Source: Chaetoceros tenuissimus (Eukaryota > Bacillariophyta > Thalassiosirophyceae > Chaetocerotales > Chaetocerotaceae). From it: DNA of 64,000 nt. Below, in pieces: positions 1-10,121 of the stretch (its first letter is position 1; each line of letters starts with the position of its first letter). Under the pieces are notes generated by a model, which worked only from the letters and a program-made list of their open reading frames with translations, had not been told where the DNA came from and did no database searches. Location of the stretch: positions 186,001 through 250,000 of the forward strand of contig BLLK01000038.1 of assembly GCA_021927905.1 (NCBI GenBank), in the 5' to 3' direction. The position numbers and the translations under genes were made by a program.

Positions 1-1
1 G

Positions 2-2061
2 TCGCGCCTTCTTATCACGTTACTTTCTCAAACATTCCTAGCTAGATTTATTCCCTTCAGCGATATGACTAGATGCCACATTGCGATTGGATATGTCTTC
101 GCTTCTCTATTATTCATCACAATCATTGTTTTTTTGATATTCTTTGGAGTAATTTGCAATTCAGGTGATCAAAGTTTCTGTAAGAAAGTAAGTAAGCCGT
201 GTCGTTGACTTTATTTCTTCTCAAACAATACACACTCAAATCTAATTACTTTGACTTTCTTGTATTACAGTTTAGCACAGAAATTATGATTACAGGTTAC
301 TGCATTTTCATTTCGTTTATGGCAGTTGCGTTCACATCATTCTTTCGTCATAAGATCAAGTACAGAGTATTCTACGTTGTTCATCACATCGTCTTCGTAG
401 CATATATTCTTACAATTATGCACACTATTGACGTCGTAGAAAGGAAGAAAGGTGGTCGTTCTCAAACTTTCAAATGGTTTGGTTCGTCTATCTTGTTGTA
501 TGCCGCGGATAGAGCTACAATGTATCTATCACATAGATACGATTCCACCATAAAATCCACAACGACGATCGATAGCGAGGAGAAAGATGGAAATCTTATC
601 ATCATAAAGGTAAAGAAACCAGAGATGATGAGTTTTTCTCCTGGACAATATGTTTATTTGAAGGTGCCAAAAGTGAACAATATCTGGCATCCCTTTTCCA
701 TCGCTTCCGCCCCAGAATCAGATGTTCTTAGTTTTTACATCAAGGTTTACAGCGAGAAGACATGGAGCGGTAGACTTTTCAAGATGCTTCAGAGAGACTT
801 GGATAAAGATCACGCAGAAGCTTCATTTGACCAAGTTGATTTGAACATTCCAATTAAAGTCCTAGGTCCTTACGGAACAGCCCTTGGCGACAAAAGAAAC
901 TACACACATGCAACAGTTATAGGTACAGGTACAGGGTTTGTCCCTTGCTTGTCTGCTTTAGAGGACCACATTCATTCCTGCCTCCTCCTTGACCGATGTA
1001 GATATCAAACTCATAGTCTGAGAAGGAAAAGATACACAAACATCGAAAACTCATCCCCTACCTCTATCGGATCCCACTCACATAAGAAAGTTTTCGTTAC
1101 GCAAGCACATCATGTCATGTCCATTCTCGATAAGATCGAAGTTGCTGCAGAACTCATCAACCAAGCAGTGAAGACAAAGATGAAAATAAATACCCACGTT
1201 CTATTCATGATAGCGCCATCAATTGGAGTGTTTGTCCTAGGTTTAAACCTTTCCTGGAATCACTATTCTTTTGAATTATATAAAGGAATGGGTGTGGCTT
1301 TGATGGCATTGACAGTAGTTTTCCAAGTTCTTTTCGTGTTGTCTATGTGCATGCAAAAAGAGGGGTGCATGTACTTTCGAATCATTGATATTATCTTCAC
1401 CTGCCTGAACGTTGTAGCCGATTGGTACTGGACATCGAAGAGACTCTGGGGAAATTTTCGACAAATCGATACTGTTCTCTACTCCTTCATTGCCTTGATC
1501 ATGATCCTTCGACTATGGGGGAAGTCTCTTCGTGATGTCTCTTACGTAAAAGCAAAGGATTTGACGACAAGATCTGGCCCAATCATCTATGAGAAACTGA
1601 GATTTGTCTGGAGTTGCCGTTCTGCCGAGTTGGTAGCTCAAGTCTTTCCAGATATTTCTAATCTCTGGGATGACCTCATACAGTCGTGGGGTGAAGATGA
1701 GGCAAAGAAGAAGTGTGAAATTTACATTCATTGTACTGATCCAGATGAAAAAAAGTGTAAAAATCTCAAGGAAGTCATTCAGAACACAAATCTGTACAAG
1801 ACAGACTGCCTGAAATCAGAGAGACCGGATCTTTTGGGAGTTCTAGAGCAAAACACCATGGATATTCTTTCATCGGATTATTCAAGATCGAAAACTTTGT
1901 TTGCGTTTTGTGGCTCTGAATCTATCGCGAAGGAGTTGAAACAAGCAAAAGTAATGTCAGATTTAGTGGTATCAATGACCGGTAATGCAGAGCATACTAC
2001 TGACCTAGTTGTTCAGACATATGGATCACCATCAGCTAAGAAGAAGAAGAAGACAGATTAA
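2..2061 (+). CDS. Ferric reductase / NADPH-oxidase-type flavocytochrome (5' partial)
   Basis: The gene enters from the left edge. Exon 2..187 is open and ends at GTAAGT; the intron is 188..270 (ends TTACAG) and exon 271..2061 continues in phase 0. The ATG at 199 lies inside this intron and is not the start. The product is a transmembrane b-type cytochrome plus flavin reductase that moves electrons from NAD(P)H across a membrane, most likely for Fe(III) or Cu(II) reduction. Visible parts: heme-helix segments with a His in the first exon and an HH...H pattern near 380-425; FAD-binding HPFSIAS (688-708); NAD(P) Gly-rich GTGTGF (about 922-939); and a C-terminal FCGSE (about 1903-1917). Between the last two lie about four hydrophobic segments (1195-1530), unusual inside a soluble nucleotide lobe. 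An NADPH oxidase is the alternative; no EF-hand is visible in this part. Confidence 0.85.
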
Positions 2062-2340
2062 AAAACTCGAGATTGTGTGAAGAATAAAGAGCGTTAACGA
2101 ATCGTTATCTTAAAATACAATTTAGCAAAATATTATACACGAATAGACATATTTTTGTCTTATCTTACAGACTGCGAGAAGAGATGCTCGCTGAAAAAAA
2201 AAGAAATTATTATTTTCTCGCTTTTTGACTGTAATTCAACGCAAGCTCGTTTGCAATATTATTTAGACTATCAACTCCATTACCAATCTCCTACTACATA
2301 CTCATCTTCTGAAGGGTAAGAAGGACGTCCAACCATTTAT

Positions 2341-4068
2341 ATGAAAGTCAGAGAAGGTTATACACTAATGTCATCTTCAGATGAATCAAACGGACCGAGG
2401 TGTGGGATAAACAACAAAAGCATGCACTGTCTTCAAAATGTAACTAAATCGAAACGTAAGATGACGGCTGATAGAACGAGTGAATCACGAGTAGATGTAT
2501 CTAAAACAGAGACAGTTGAAGAAAGACAACAAACTTCTAATCATGATTTGAGTGGAAATGAATGTAGAGATCTCATAGAACGAGAATCTAACGGTTTGGA
2601 ACATGAATCTCCACAGTCACAGAAACACTGTAAAACAAAGAAGAAAGGTCTGTTCAAATCTCTCAAAGATTCGAAGCAAAGCCATTCAACGACAGAATCC
2701 AACATCGCATTGCCTTCTTCGCAATCATTAGAGGCGGTCACATCTGGAACGCGATCCCCTTCATCAAGGGCTCAAGGGAAAAATTTGAAGGAAGTTACAG
2801 GCAACACACGCAAAGCTAGTAATAAGAAGGTTGTATATGGTGTGTCAAGAAGAGTAGACTCTCTATATTCGCCCAAGTCAAAGACGAAGAGCATGTCTAC
2901 TGCAGAGAAGATTAAGAAACAAAAAGAAAACTCATTTGCATTCAGTTTTACGCAAGTAATCAACAGTACACCTTCAACGAGTAGTAGTCCTAATGGAAAC
3001 GAGATGGTTACATCTGATCAGAGTCTAGATTTCTCGAAGCTTCCAAGTGACGACGAAGAGAAAAACAGCGAAAAGGTAGAAAAGGTAGAGAAGGCAGTAT
3101 ATTCAGAAGAATTAGCACTTCTATTTGACACAGAACACGAGGAAAGAAAGCCAACTGTGAGAATCCATGCAACAGAAATATCATGCAAAGAAGAGGATCC
3201 TGGGATACCATTGTCAGTCACTACTAGCACTGAAAATGTGAATAAGGAAGAAGATGTTCCAGATACAACTTTTGCTGCATCAATTTGTGGTTATACACTG
3301 TCTTTCGTGGACGCTGTCGGAAATGCCATGTTGACATGTATGGACAAGGTCAATAACACAAATGGGAAGAGCGAACGATCGATATACACAGAATTGAACT
3401 TGAATGCTTCAGAATCTCTTGACACTGTCGATGCTCAACTGATCAATGAATATGAGCGATTGAATAGAATGAATTCATGGGACACGTTTGGCACAATAGG
3501 TACTACAGGAACAACCACCACTACAGCTACTCAGAAATCAGTAGATACAAGGAATTCCCGTTCTAGCAGTCGTAGTAGAAAGAAAAAGATGAAGAAAACA
3601 AAGAGAAAGAAAACTGTAGGATTCGAATACCCTCCAATTTCATCAATGAAGGAATGTCCAAGAATAACCAATGAGGAGCGTAAGCTTTTGTTTTTCACGG
3701 AAGAGGAATTAGAAGAGGCTGAACGAGATCGCAAATCAAACATTTCTGACGACGTAGAAGTGGTTGCTATCCAAAAGAGTATGACTGAAGATAGTCAAAG
3801 TGTCAAATCTTACATCGATCACAATGATTCCTTTACTACGGGATCAAAGTCATTTGGGAAGAATAGGACAATCATGCCAGAAAACAAATTAACTCCTAGC
3901 TTAAAAACGGGTAAATACTCAAAAGAAAAAGAAGAAGTAAATGCAACAGATACAAAAAGTTCAAGGTCATCTAATAGTCAAGGGAGTGACAAGAGCCCCA
4001 ATAGCAGTAGCCAATCTTCCAAAATTAAGGGTGTTCAAATATATTTGAGGCAGAGATCAGTTCGATGA
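2341..4068 (+). CDS. Ser/Lys-rich diatom protein with a conserved PPI...KECPR...FFTEEEL block
   Basis: This single open frame encodes 575 residues, mostly low-complexity, Ser/Thr/Lys/Glu-rich and probably disordered. Two ordered stretches stand out. One is a short hydrophobic/Cys-containing piece around residues 318-340. The other, around residues 425-462, reads VGFEYPPISSMKECPR, then a short spacer, then LLFFTEEELEEAERDR. I recall this second block from many otherwise unrelated diatom proteins of unknown function; it looks like a lineage-specific docking module. It follows a basic KKKMKKTKRKK patch that could act in nuclear import or nucleic-acid binding. No catalytic domain is visible. The ATG at 2341 is the first in frame. 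I do not assign a function. Confidence 0.7.
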   Translation: MKVREGYTLMSSSDESNGPRCGINNKSMHCLQNVTKSKRKMTADRTSESRVDVSKTETVEERQQTSNHDLSGNECRDLIERESNGLEHESPQSQKHCKTKKKGLFKSLKDSKQSHSTTESNIALPSSQSLEAVTSGTRSPSSRAQGKNLKEVTGNTRKASNKKVVYGVSRRVDSLYSPKSKTKSMSTAEKIKKQKENSFAFSFTQVINSTPSTSSSPNGNEMVTSDQSLDFSKLPSDDEEKNSEKVEKVEKAVYSEELALLFDTEHEERKPTVRIHATEISCKEEDPGIPLSVTTSTENVNKEEDVPDTTFAASICGYTLSFVDAVGNAMLTCMDKVNNTNGKSERSIYTELNLNASESLDTVDAQLINEYERLNRMNSWDTFGTIGTTGTTTTTATQKSVDTRNSRSSSRSRKKKMKKTKRKKTVGFEYPPISSMKECPRITNEERKLLFFTEEELEEAERDRKSNISDDVEVVAIQKSMTEDSQSVKSYIDHNDSFTTGSKSFGKNRTIMPENKLTPSLKTGKYSKEKEEVNATDTKSSRSSNSQGSDKSPNSSSQSSKIKGVQIYLRQRSVR

Positions 4069-4434
4069 ATAATGTACGAGTAATACATCAGTATTTTAAA
4101 TAATTAATTAAAACAACTGATTATATCGAGAGTATCTTGCAAACTATATTTTTATTGTAACATTCATAATCAATTCATTAGACTACATACGTAGTTGAAA
4201 AAGAATGGAAAGATCGGTTTTGTCGTAGGGGTGAAATATGACCCCACAGAAGGGTGGGGTTCACCCTTTGTGAGAACACTGACGAGCGAAGAAGTTGTCA
4301 AGTTCAATCATCGATCAAATGGAAGAACAAAATGAACAGCTTCGAACAAAAAGATACATGATCTTCATATTTAATACAGTATCATAAACAAATTATAGCA
4401 CTCACAATTGAAGCAAAGATAACCTTATCGCAAC
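4069..4434. other. Intergenic region with a strong inverted repeat
   Basis: This gap of about 365 bases separates the Ser-rich gene from the aspartic protease. Its only clear structure is the GC-rich hairpin at 4229-4266; the rest is AT-rich and I see no coding potential. Confidence 0.6.
4229..4266. repeat. Nested perfect inverted repeat (bulged hairpin)
   Basis: The arms GGGTGAA (4229-4235) and TTCACCC (4260-4266) enclose a second pair, CCCCAC (4242-4247) and GTGGGG (4254-4259), around a 6-nt loop. The inner and outer stems abut on the 3' side and are separated by a 6-nt bulge on the 5' side. All 13 pairs are Watson-Crick and the block is far more GC-rich than its surroundings. It lies about 170 bp upstream of the protease start, so it could be a transcribed 5' element, a 3' processing signal of the upstream gene, or a protein-binding palindrome. 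Confidence 0.6.
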
Positions 4435-5969
4435 ATGTACATCAAATGTAAGTAAGCAGGTATACTCATTATGTGTGTTGAAAAATTCTTTCACGATTCT
4501 GGACAAAGAATGAATGTATGACGTGATCAGCGAATCGAATCAAAATTCTTTTTCATATCATGTGCTATACCTAGCCCAGCATACGAAACCGAGTACTTCA
4601 CGCATAAAAATTGTAAGGTCTCTTGATCCTACAATGTCTCATTCAAGAGACAAGAGAGAAGATTTTCTTGTAGGAAATATAAAAATTCTGTCGATAAGCC
4701 TCATGGTGCACCTCTCTCTATTCTTAATCAGAATTCTCACTCTGTTTCCTTTCCTACGTAGCAATTGCCCTCGCAGCCCTAGCTCTCCTTGGAAACTCCA
4801 ATGCAGAAGAAATGAAAGAATCTGAAAAGAGTACCCTTGTCCGTGTACCAATGCACAAAGTCTCTGATCATGAATACATCAATCGTTTCTTGACCAAGGA
4901 AAGAGAAGCACTCATGGCAGTGCACAACATTGAATCTTCCCTTGCAACTTCTCGTAATCTCCGCGGAAACCTCAAAGAAGGAAAGGATGAGTCAGAAATT
5001 ATCAAGGACTATGCGAATGCACAATACTACGGAACTGTAAAGATTGGTTCCCCTCCACAAGAATTCCAAGTTATCTACGATACTGGAAGCAGTAATCTAT
5101 GGGTACCAGAAGTTGGTTGTGTTCACTGTGGGTACAAATGGATTCACGGTGGAAAGAATAAGTATGACTCCGATGCATCACAGACTTTTGTAGAAGATGG
5201 AAGTGATTTCTCGATCCAATACGGGAGCGGTGCTGTTTCTGGAGTCTTTGCAGAGGATTCAGCCATTCTTGCAGATGATATTGAAGTGAAGAATCAAAAG
5301 TTTGCTACCATCCACGATGCAGCTGGAATGGGCATTGCATATACTTTTGCCTATTTCGATGGAATTTTGGGACTTGGTTTCGATTCCATCAGCGTTGGAG
5401 GGGTGGAGACTGTCTTTCACAATGCAATCGAACAAGGTGCTGTTGAGAAACCAATGTTTGCATTCTACCTTGGAGATAATGCAGATGGGGAGCTCACTTT
5501 CGGCGGATACGATGATACAAAGTTTGAGGGAGACCTATCATGGGTTGCTTTATCTGATGCAACCTACTGGAGAATCAATACAGATGGTGTCAAGATTGGT
5601 CTATTTTCTTCAGGCCCTAGTGATGCAATCGTTGACTCGGGTACAAGTCTCATCACCGGACCTTCCAAAGACATCCTTGCAATTGCACTTGAAATTGGGG
5701 CAAAGCCAACAATCACTGGACAATATACAATTGATTGTGAAAAGGTCGATGATATTCCAGAAATCACTTGGACAATTGATGGCAAAGACTATCCTGTTCC
5801 TGGAAAAGATCTTGTTATCTCCGCTTCGGGAACTTGTTTGTTTGCAATGATGGGAATGGATTTCCCAAAACCTGGCCCACAATGGATTCTCGGTGATGTG
5901 TTCATGCGCAAATATTACACTGTGTTTGACTATGAGCAAGAGAGAGTTGGTTTCGCAAAGGCTGTGTAA
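4435..5969 (+). CDS. Secreted pepsin-type aspartic endopeptidase (family A1)
   Basis: The gene has two exons, 4435..4447 (13 nt) and 4762..5969, with a 314-bp intron bounded by GTAAGT and CGTAG. Joining them in phase 1 gives 406 residues starting MYIKSIALAALALLGNSNA, a textbook signal peptide; without the tiny exon the hydrophobic core has no Met. The mature part is a bilobed pepsin fold: first catalytic DTGSSNLW (Asp about 111), flap Tyr in IQYGSG (about 158), second catalytic DSGTS (Asp about 296), and a C-terminal ILGDVFMRKYYTVFD strand. A propeptide-like segment precedes the first lobe. No plant-specific saposin insert is seen, so it resembles cathepsin D or simple pepsins. It probably acts in an acidic vacuole or outside the cell. 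Confidence 0.93.
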
Positions 5970-6111
5970 ATTGATTTTGACCATGAAAATGGGATGGCTG
6001 AAAGATAATCGAGTAGTGCATACCATTCTTTAGTAAATTAAAAATACCATTATATTGTATTTTGCTTCTAAACAAAGTCTATCTTCTCTTGAATATGATC
6101 AAATTCTCTGC

Positions 6112-9019
6112 CTAGAGCAAAATATTCACAGATTCATGCGTAACTTTTCTTTCCACAGAAATACTTTTTACTCGTAGATTCGTAGAGCCTAACCTAAACG
6201 ACGAATCAGAGAAAATGACGCATTTCTTTCCATTCACTAATTCTTCTTTCAATCCAAATAGTTGGATCAAAAATTTGGTGAAACCAACCAATGGATTTGC
6301 ATTAGAATAGATTTCCTTTTCTTCGACCATTTTACCTCTGTCAACACGAGATATGAATGTGCACTTTTTGACATGATTATAACACTTTTTCATTTGAGTA
6401 TTCAAATCATCCACATTTCTAAGACGGATATTCCAGCCATCATAACACTGTTTGCACCCTTCGCATCGTAAAAATACAACAGGCTTTTCAATTGAAGCTG
6501 TTGTCGCTTCGAAAAGTCCGAGACTTTTCACAAAGGATTTTTGTGCATCATTAAAACCTAAATTTTTTCCTTTTGTCAGTGAGTTCAAAAGCGGCACTCC
6601 ACCCTGTGGAATCATATTCTTTGGAGTTAGTTTCCTGGTTTCTTCCGGTCTATACTTTGCTGGTATTGGAAGGGCATTTAACATAGGAACTTCATTTTGA
6701 AACATATCTATATCCCCACCATTACTCTCACCCACTTCGACTTTCAGTGGTTTTATATATACACCACAATCCGTTTCACTGTTAGGTACATCAGAGCTGT
6801 CCACCATGCCATATAAAAATGCCAAGCAATCACAAAATTTCTGCAATGCCAAATAGTTTTCTTCGTTAGTGTAGTCAGAGCTTAAATCACACAATCCCTT
6901 CTTCTTTTCCGGAGGCGCGTAAAGGCAAGTTTTACACATATGTTGTAGCACAAATGCTTCAAGTACTTTGTCCCATCTCTTGAGCCTCATGGGTGCAATT
7001 TTAAACTTGCAAAATCTGCATTTGATTTCTACTAGATCAAATTTTGTTGGAATATACATACATTCATGTCCACGAGATAGAGTGATACTCATGGTCTCCA
7101 TGGCTGTACGAAAAATAGGATGCAGCGTTTGAAAAATAGGATATAAATCTCGACAATTGAAAGGCATCTCTTCCTTCGATTTGAACTGTTTTGGGCCTAT
7201 TTTTCGTAGAGTATCATATGTTTGGCGAAAAGTTTTATCAATGTCCGTTTTTTGCATTAATTTGACTTCATGATCTGTATTCGAATTAGTCTCATTTTTC
7301 TTTTTGACCGGACTAATCTTCAAAGTACAAGTGCTTGTCTTTTTCACATTGATAGTTTTCATTTTCTCTGCCAATGCTTTGTTCACTTTTTCTAGTACAG
7401 CTTTAGCAGCAATCCTATCTCTATAGATTTGGCATAAACTTTCATGATAACAAGCATCGTCGTAGGAGCGGAAGAAGGCCTCTTTACAAACATCACAGTT
7501 GTAGCAATTGCCAACAAGGATAGTTTTCGAGCCAAGAGGAAAATTAGCAAGGGGATCTACTTCAACTTTTGTCGCTTCTGCCGGAGCAAGAGTAGGCTTA
7601 GTACTGCTACTGTCACTCACTTTGGACTGCTCTTCTCTTGGCTTTTCCTGGACCCTGGCTCGTTTCGCCGGTGGTAGTTGCTGTGAAGAACGTTGGGACG
7701 CCTTTGCTTTCTTTCTGCTCAATCTACATTCTTCTTCATGGGCTAGCGCTTCTTCATAACTAGCAAACTCCCTCTTCATACACACATCACAGGTCCACAC
7801 AGTTTCCACCATGTTCCCATTTTTATCAAAAGACCTCTTTATCGACGCTGGTTTGGTCTTCTTAGGATGGGATGGATTTGCAATAGGAGCAATTTTAGGA
7901 GTGTTGAGCATCGTCTTATCCGAATTCATAGTTGTTGCACTTGGTGAACCTACACTTCTTACTATTTGGCCTTCCTGCATGACTCTAGCACTGCCTTGAC
8001 TGACATTTTGCGGCGTGTCAGAAAGTTGTTGATGCTGTTCGCTGTGCTTCTTGGGTGGAGGGTGTTTTTGAGAATAGCTTGATGGTCGAGGAATTGCAAA
8101 TCTACCAATAGGCGGACCATTGTTATTATGACCCTGTTGCACAGACATGCCTGCTTGTTGTTGCTGTCGATGCACTTGACGCGGATCATGTTGCTGGGTT
8201 AAAGGTACTCGCCCCCTTTGAGAGCTTTGCATGTTATTCATCGGCGGTCCCCACGTCCCTTGCATAGTTGGCACTCCTTGTTGTCGACGTACCGGTCCCA
8301 TTTTTTGCGGTGGTTGCTGTTGCTGCGGATGAGGGTATGATGGACGTTGTTGTTGCTGCTGATAATATTGCTGGTTTTGGTGCGACCGACTGATTTGTTG
8401 CCCACTAGGTGCACCAGCGACCATTGTCCCACCTCTACCGATATGATTAGTTGGAATATTTTGATTTGGCCTAAATGTAGCTTGATTTTGACGGTAACTA
8501 TCAGGTGGGGGAGTGGCTAGTACCACAGTAGTGCGGCGTTAGTAGAAAGTATTTTTCATAAATTGCACTTGTTGTAACCGCAACTGAAAACTTACCTATG
8601 TTTTGCGATGCTTGTTGTTGTTGGGGTGGTGCTTTTGCATCTTGTTGGTGTGGAGCAAGCATCATATTAGTATGGGGCAGAATATGTGGCATAATACCAG
8701 AACCGCGTGAAGCAGGAGCACTAGTAGCACTGGTGGCGGTATTGTTACTAGCTACAGAATTCATAATATGATTTCGATGACCGCCATTGGGATTTGGAAC
8801 AGCATGATTTTTGTCTCTACTCATTTGTTGCTGAACGAGTTGCTGTTGAGATTGCAACTGCTGATTATTACTAGTGTTAGAGACACTACTAATAGTGGTA
8901 CTACTAGCACCAGGAGGAGGAGGAGGGACACCATTGCACTTATCTTCGTGTTTCACAGCCTCATCGTAGGTAAGGAAGGAAGCAACCTTACAAACATCGC
9001 ATGTCCAGGTAGTAGCCAT
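6112..9019 (-). CDS. Gln-rich protein with repeated CDVC zinc fingers
   Basis: Exons are 9019..8596 and 8516..6112, with a 79-bp intron (GTAAGT...ACTAG, phase 1), giving 942 residues. I chose the ATG at 9019 because TWTCDVC follows at once, as in the internal repeats; an upstream in-frame ATG lies near 9073. Three related fingers share C-x2-C...H-x3/4-C: one at the N-terminus (WTCDVCKVASFLTYDEAVKH), one near 7750-7800 (WTCDVCMKREFASYEEALAH) and one near 7440-7500 (NCDVCKEAFFRSYDDACYH). Between the first two is a long Gln/Pro/Asn-rich, probably disordered tract. The C-terminal half has more Cys pairs (KCRFCKF, CKTC, CEGCKQC). The fingers plus Gln-rich region suggest a nuclear regulatory or DNA-binding role, but this is inference. 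The fingers resemble an expanded diatom type rather than classical C2H2. Confidence 0.8.
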
Positions 9020-10121
9020 GCTGTGAGTGAAATAATTGATATGATTGTATCTACCTTTCTTCTTACTCCGCAAAAGTATACTTTTATTTTTTATTAGTTA
9101 TGTAGGAACAGTGGAACACATAAATGATGTGCATTCCTGCCAAAATGAGTCCCGTGTTTAACCAATGTAGAGCTAACAGACACTACTAACGGCAACGGAA
9201 TGAGGGGTAGAATATCTTCAACGTTTTTGATTGAGCCCCCACACGTCAAACGTTTTTGGTCCAATTTGGTATTATTGAAGAATGTTTACAGATGTCATTC
9301 AATCAAGGGGTCACCAAATTTTTCAAACACAATGACGTTTTTTTATTTTTGCCCGAAATTTACTAACTTACTAAGTTACTACCGAAAAATAAAAAATGAA
9401 TATCGTTTTTTTTTGTAGTAGCCACACAATAATTTACTTACTACATATAACTAGGGAATCTATCGTTCGCATCACCTAATGTTGTCTACCGACCTATTGA
9501 TGCCAAATGTCAGAAAGTAGAAAATAATGGAAGACTAAAGATGGCGTCGATCTGCATCATTAAATAGCTACAGAAAGCAAAAAATGGAGGCGAGGTAATG
9601 CAGCAAGTTGTCTTTGTTTCCTTACTTTCTCTCTGGAATGTGCAAGTAATAATTTTAAAGGTAATCTCAAACATGCATATTTATCCTAAAATAGCTAATT
9701 ACCCAGGGGCATAGCTACGTATCATGTTGTGATGACGAAAAATAGAGTATCCGCTCTTTTTGTACGTACCGGGCGAACTTGAGTTGCGAAGTATTTGTAC
9801 GGTACGTATCGAAAAAGTAGTACCTTACCTTAGTTGACCTTAGTATCTTTATTCATTTCATTTACATTCTCCCTACAATACCAATACTACTGATATCTTA
9901 CCTGCTTGTAGTTACTAAATACAACCCACCACCCAACACAACTGCTCCATTGCTCAACTGCATTTTCATTTTTCATAGACTGGAATAAATACTGTAGACT
10001 GAGGAATACTTCGTCTTGGGAGGAGAAAAGAAGCTAGCTAGAGAGAGATACTTTTATATCTTTTTTCTTTCTCCAAATAACAGTGCAACTATAGATAATT
10101 TTATAGTCTTGTAACAACACG
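9020..10121. other. Divergent intergenic region (zinc-finger gene / TRS130)
   Basis: About 1.1 kb separates two divergently transcribed genes. It holds a TGACGT hexamer near 9331, a repeated AACGTTTTTG-like word near 9220 and 9250, and an inverted repeat TACGTACCG/CGGTACGTA (9763-9771 and 9800-9808). Short open frames here show no protein-like composition. Confidence 0.5.

Noticed and set aside
199-270. ATG at 199 as start of the ferric reductase
   Set aside because: These 24 codons are the 3' part of an intron (GTAAGT at 188, TTACAG ending at 270); the upstream exon is in phase and adds membrane helices.
4514-4825. 103-codon frame overlapping the start of the aspartic protease
   Set aside because: It lies mostly in the 314-bp intron and reads the signal-peptide exon in the wrong frame.
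9200-9418. 72-codon frame in the zinc-finger / TRS130 spacer
   Set aside because: The composition follows AT-rich DNA, there is no splice or domain support, and it ends in a poly-T tract.
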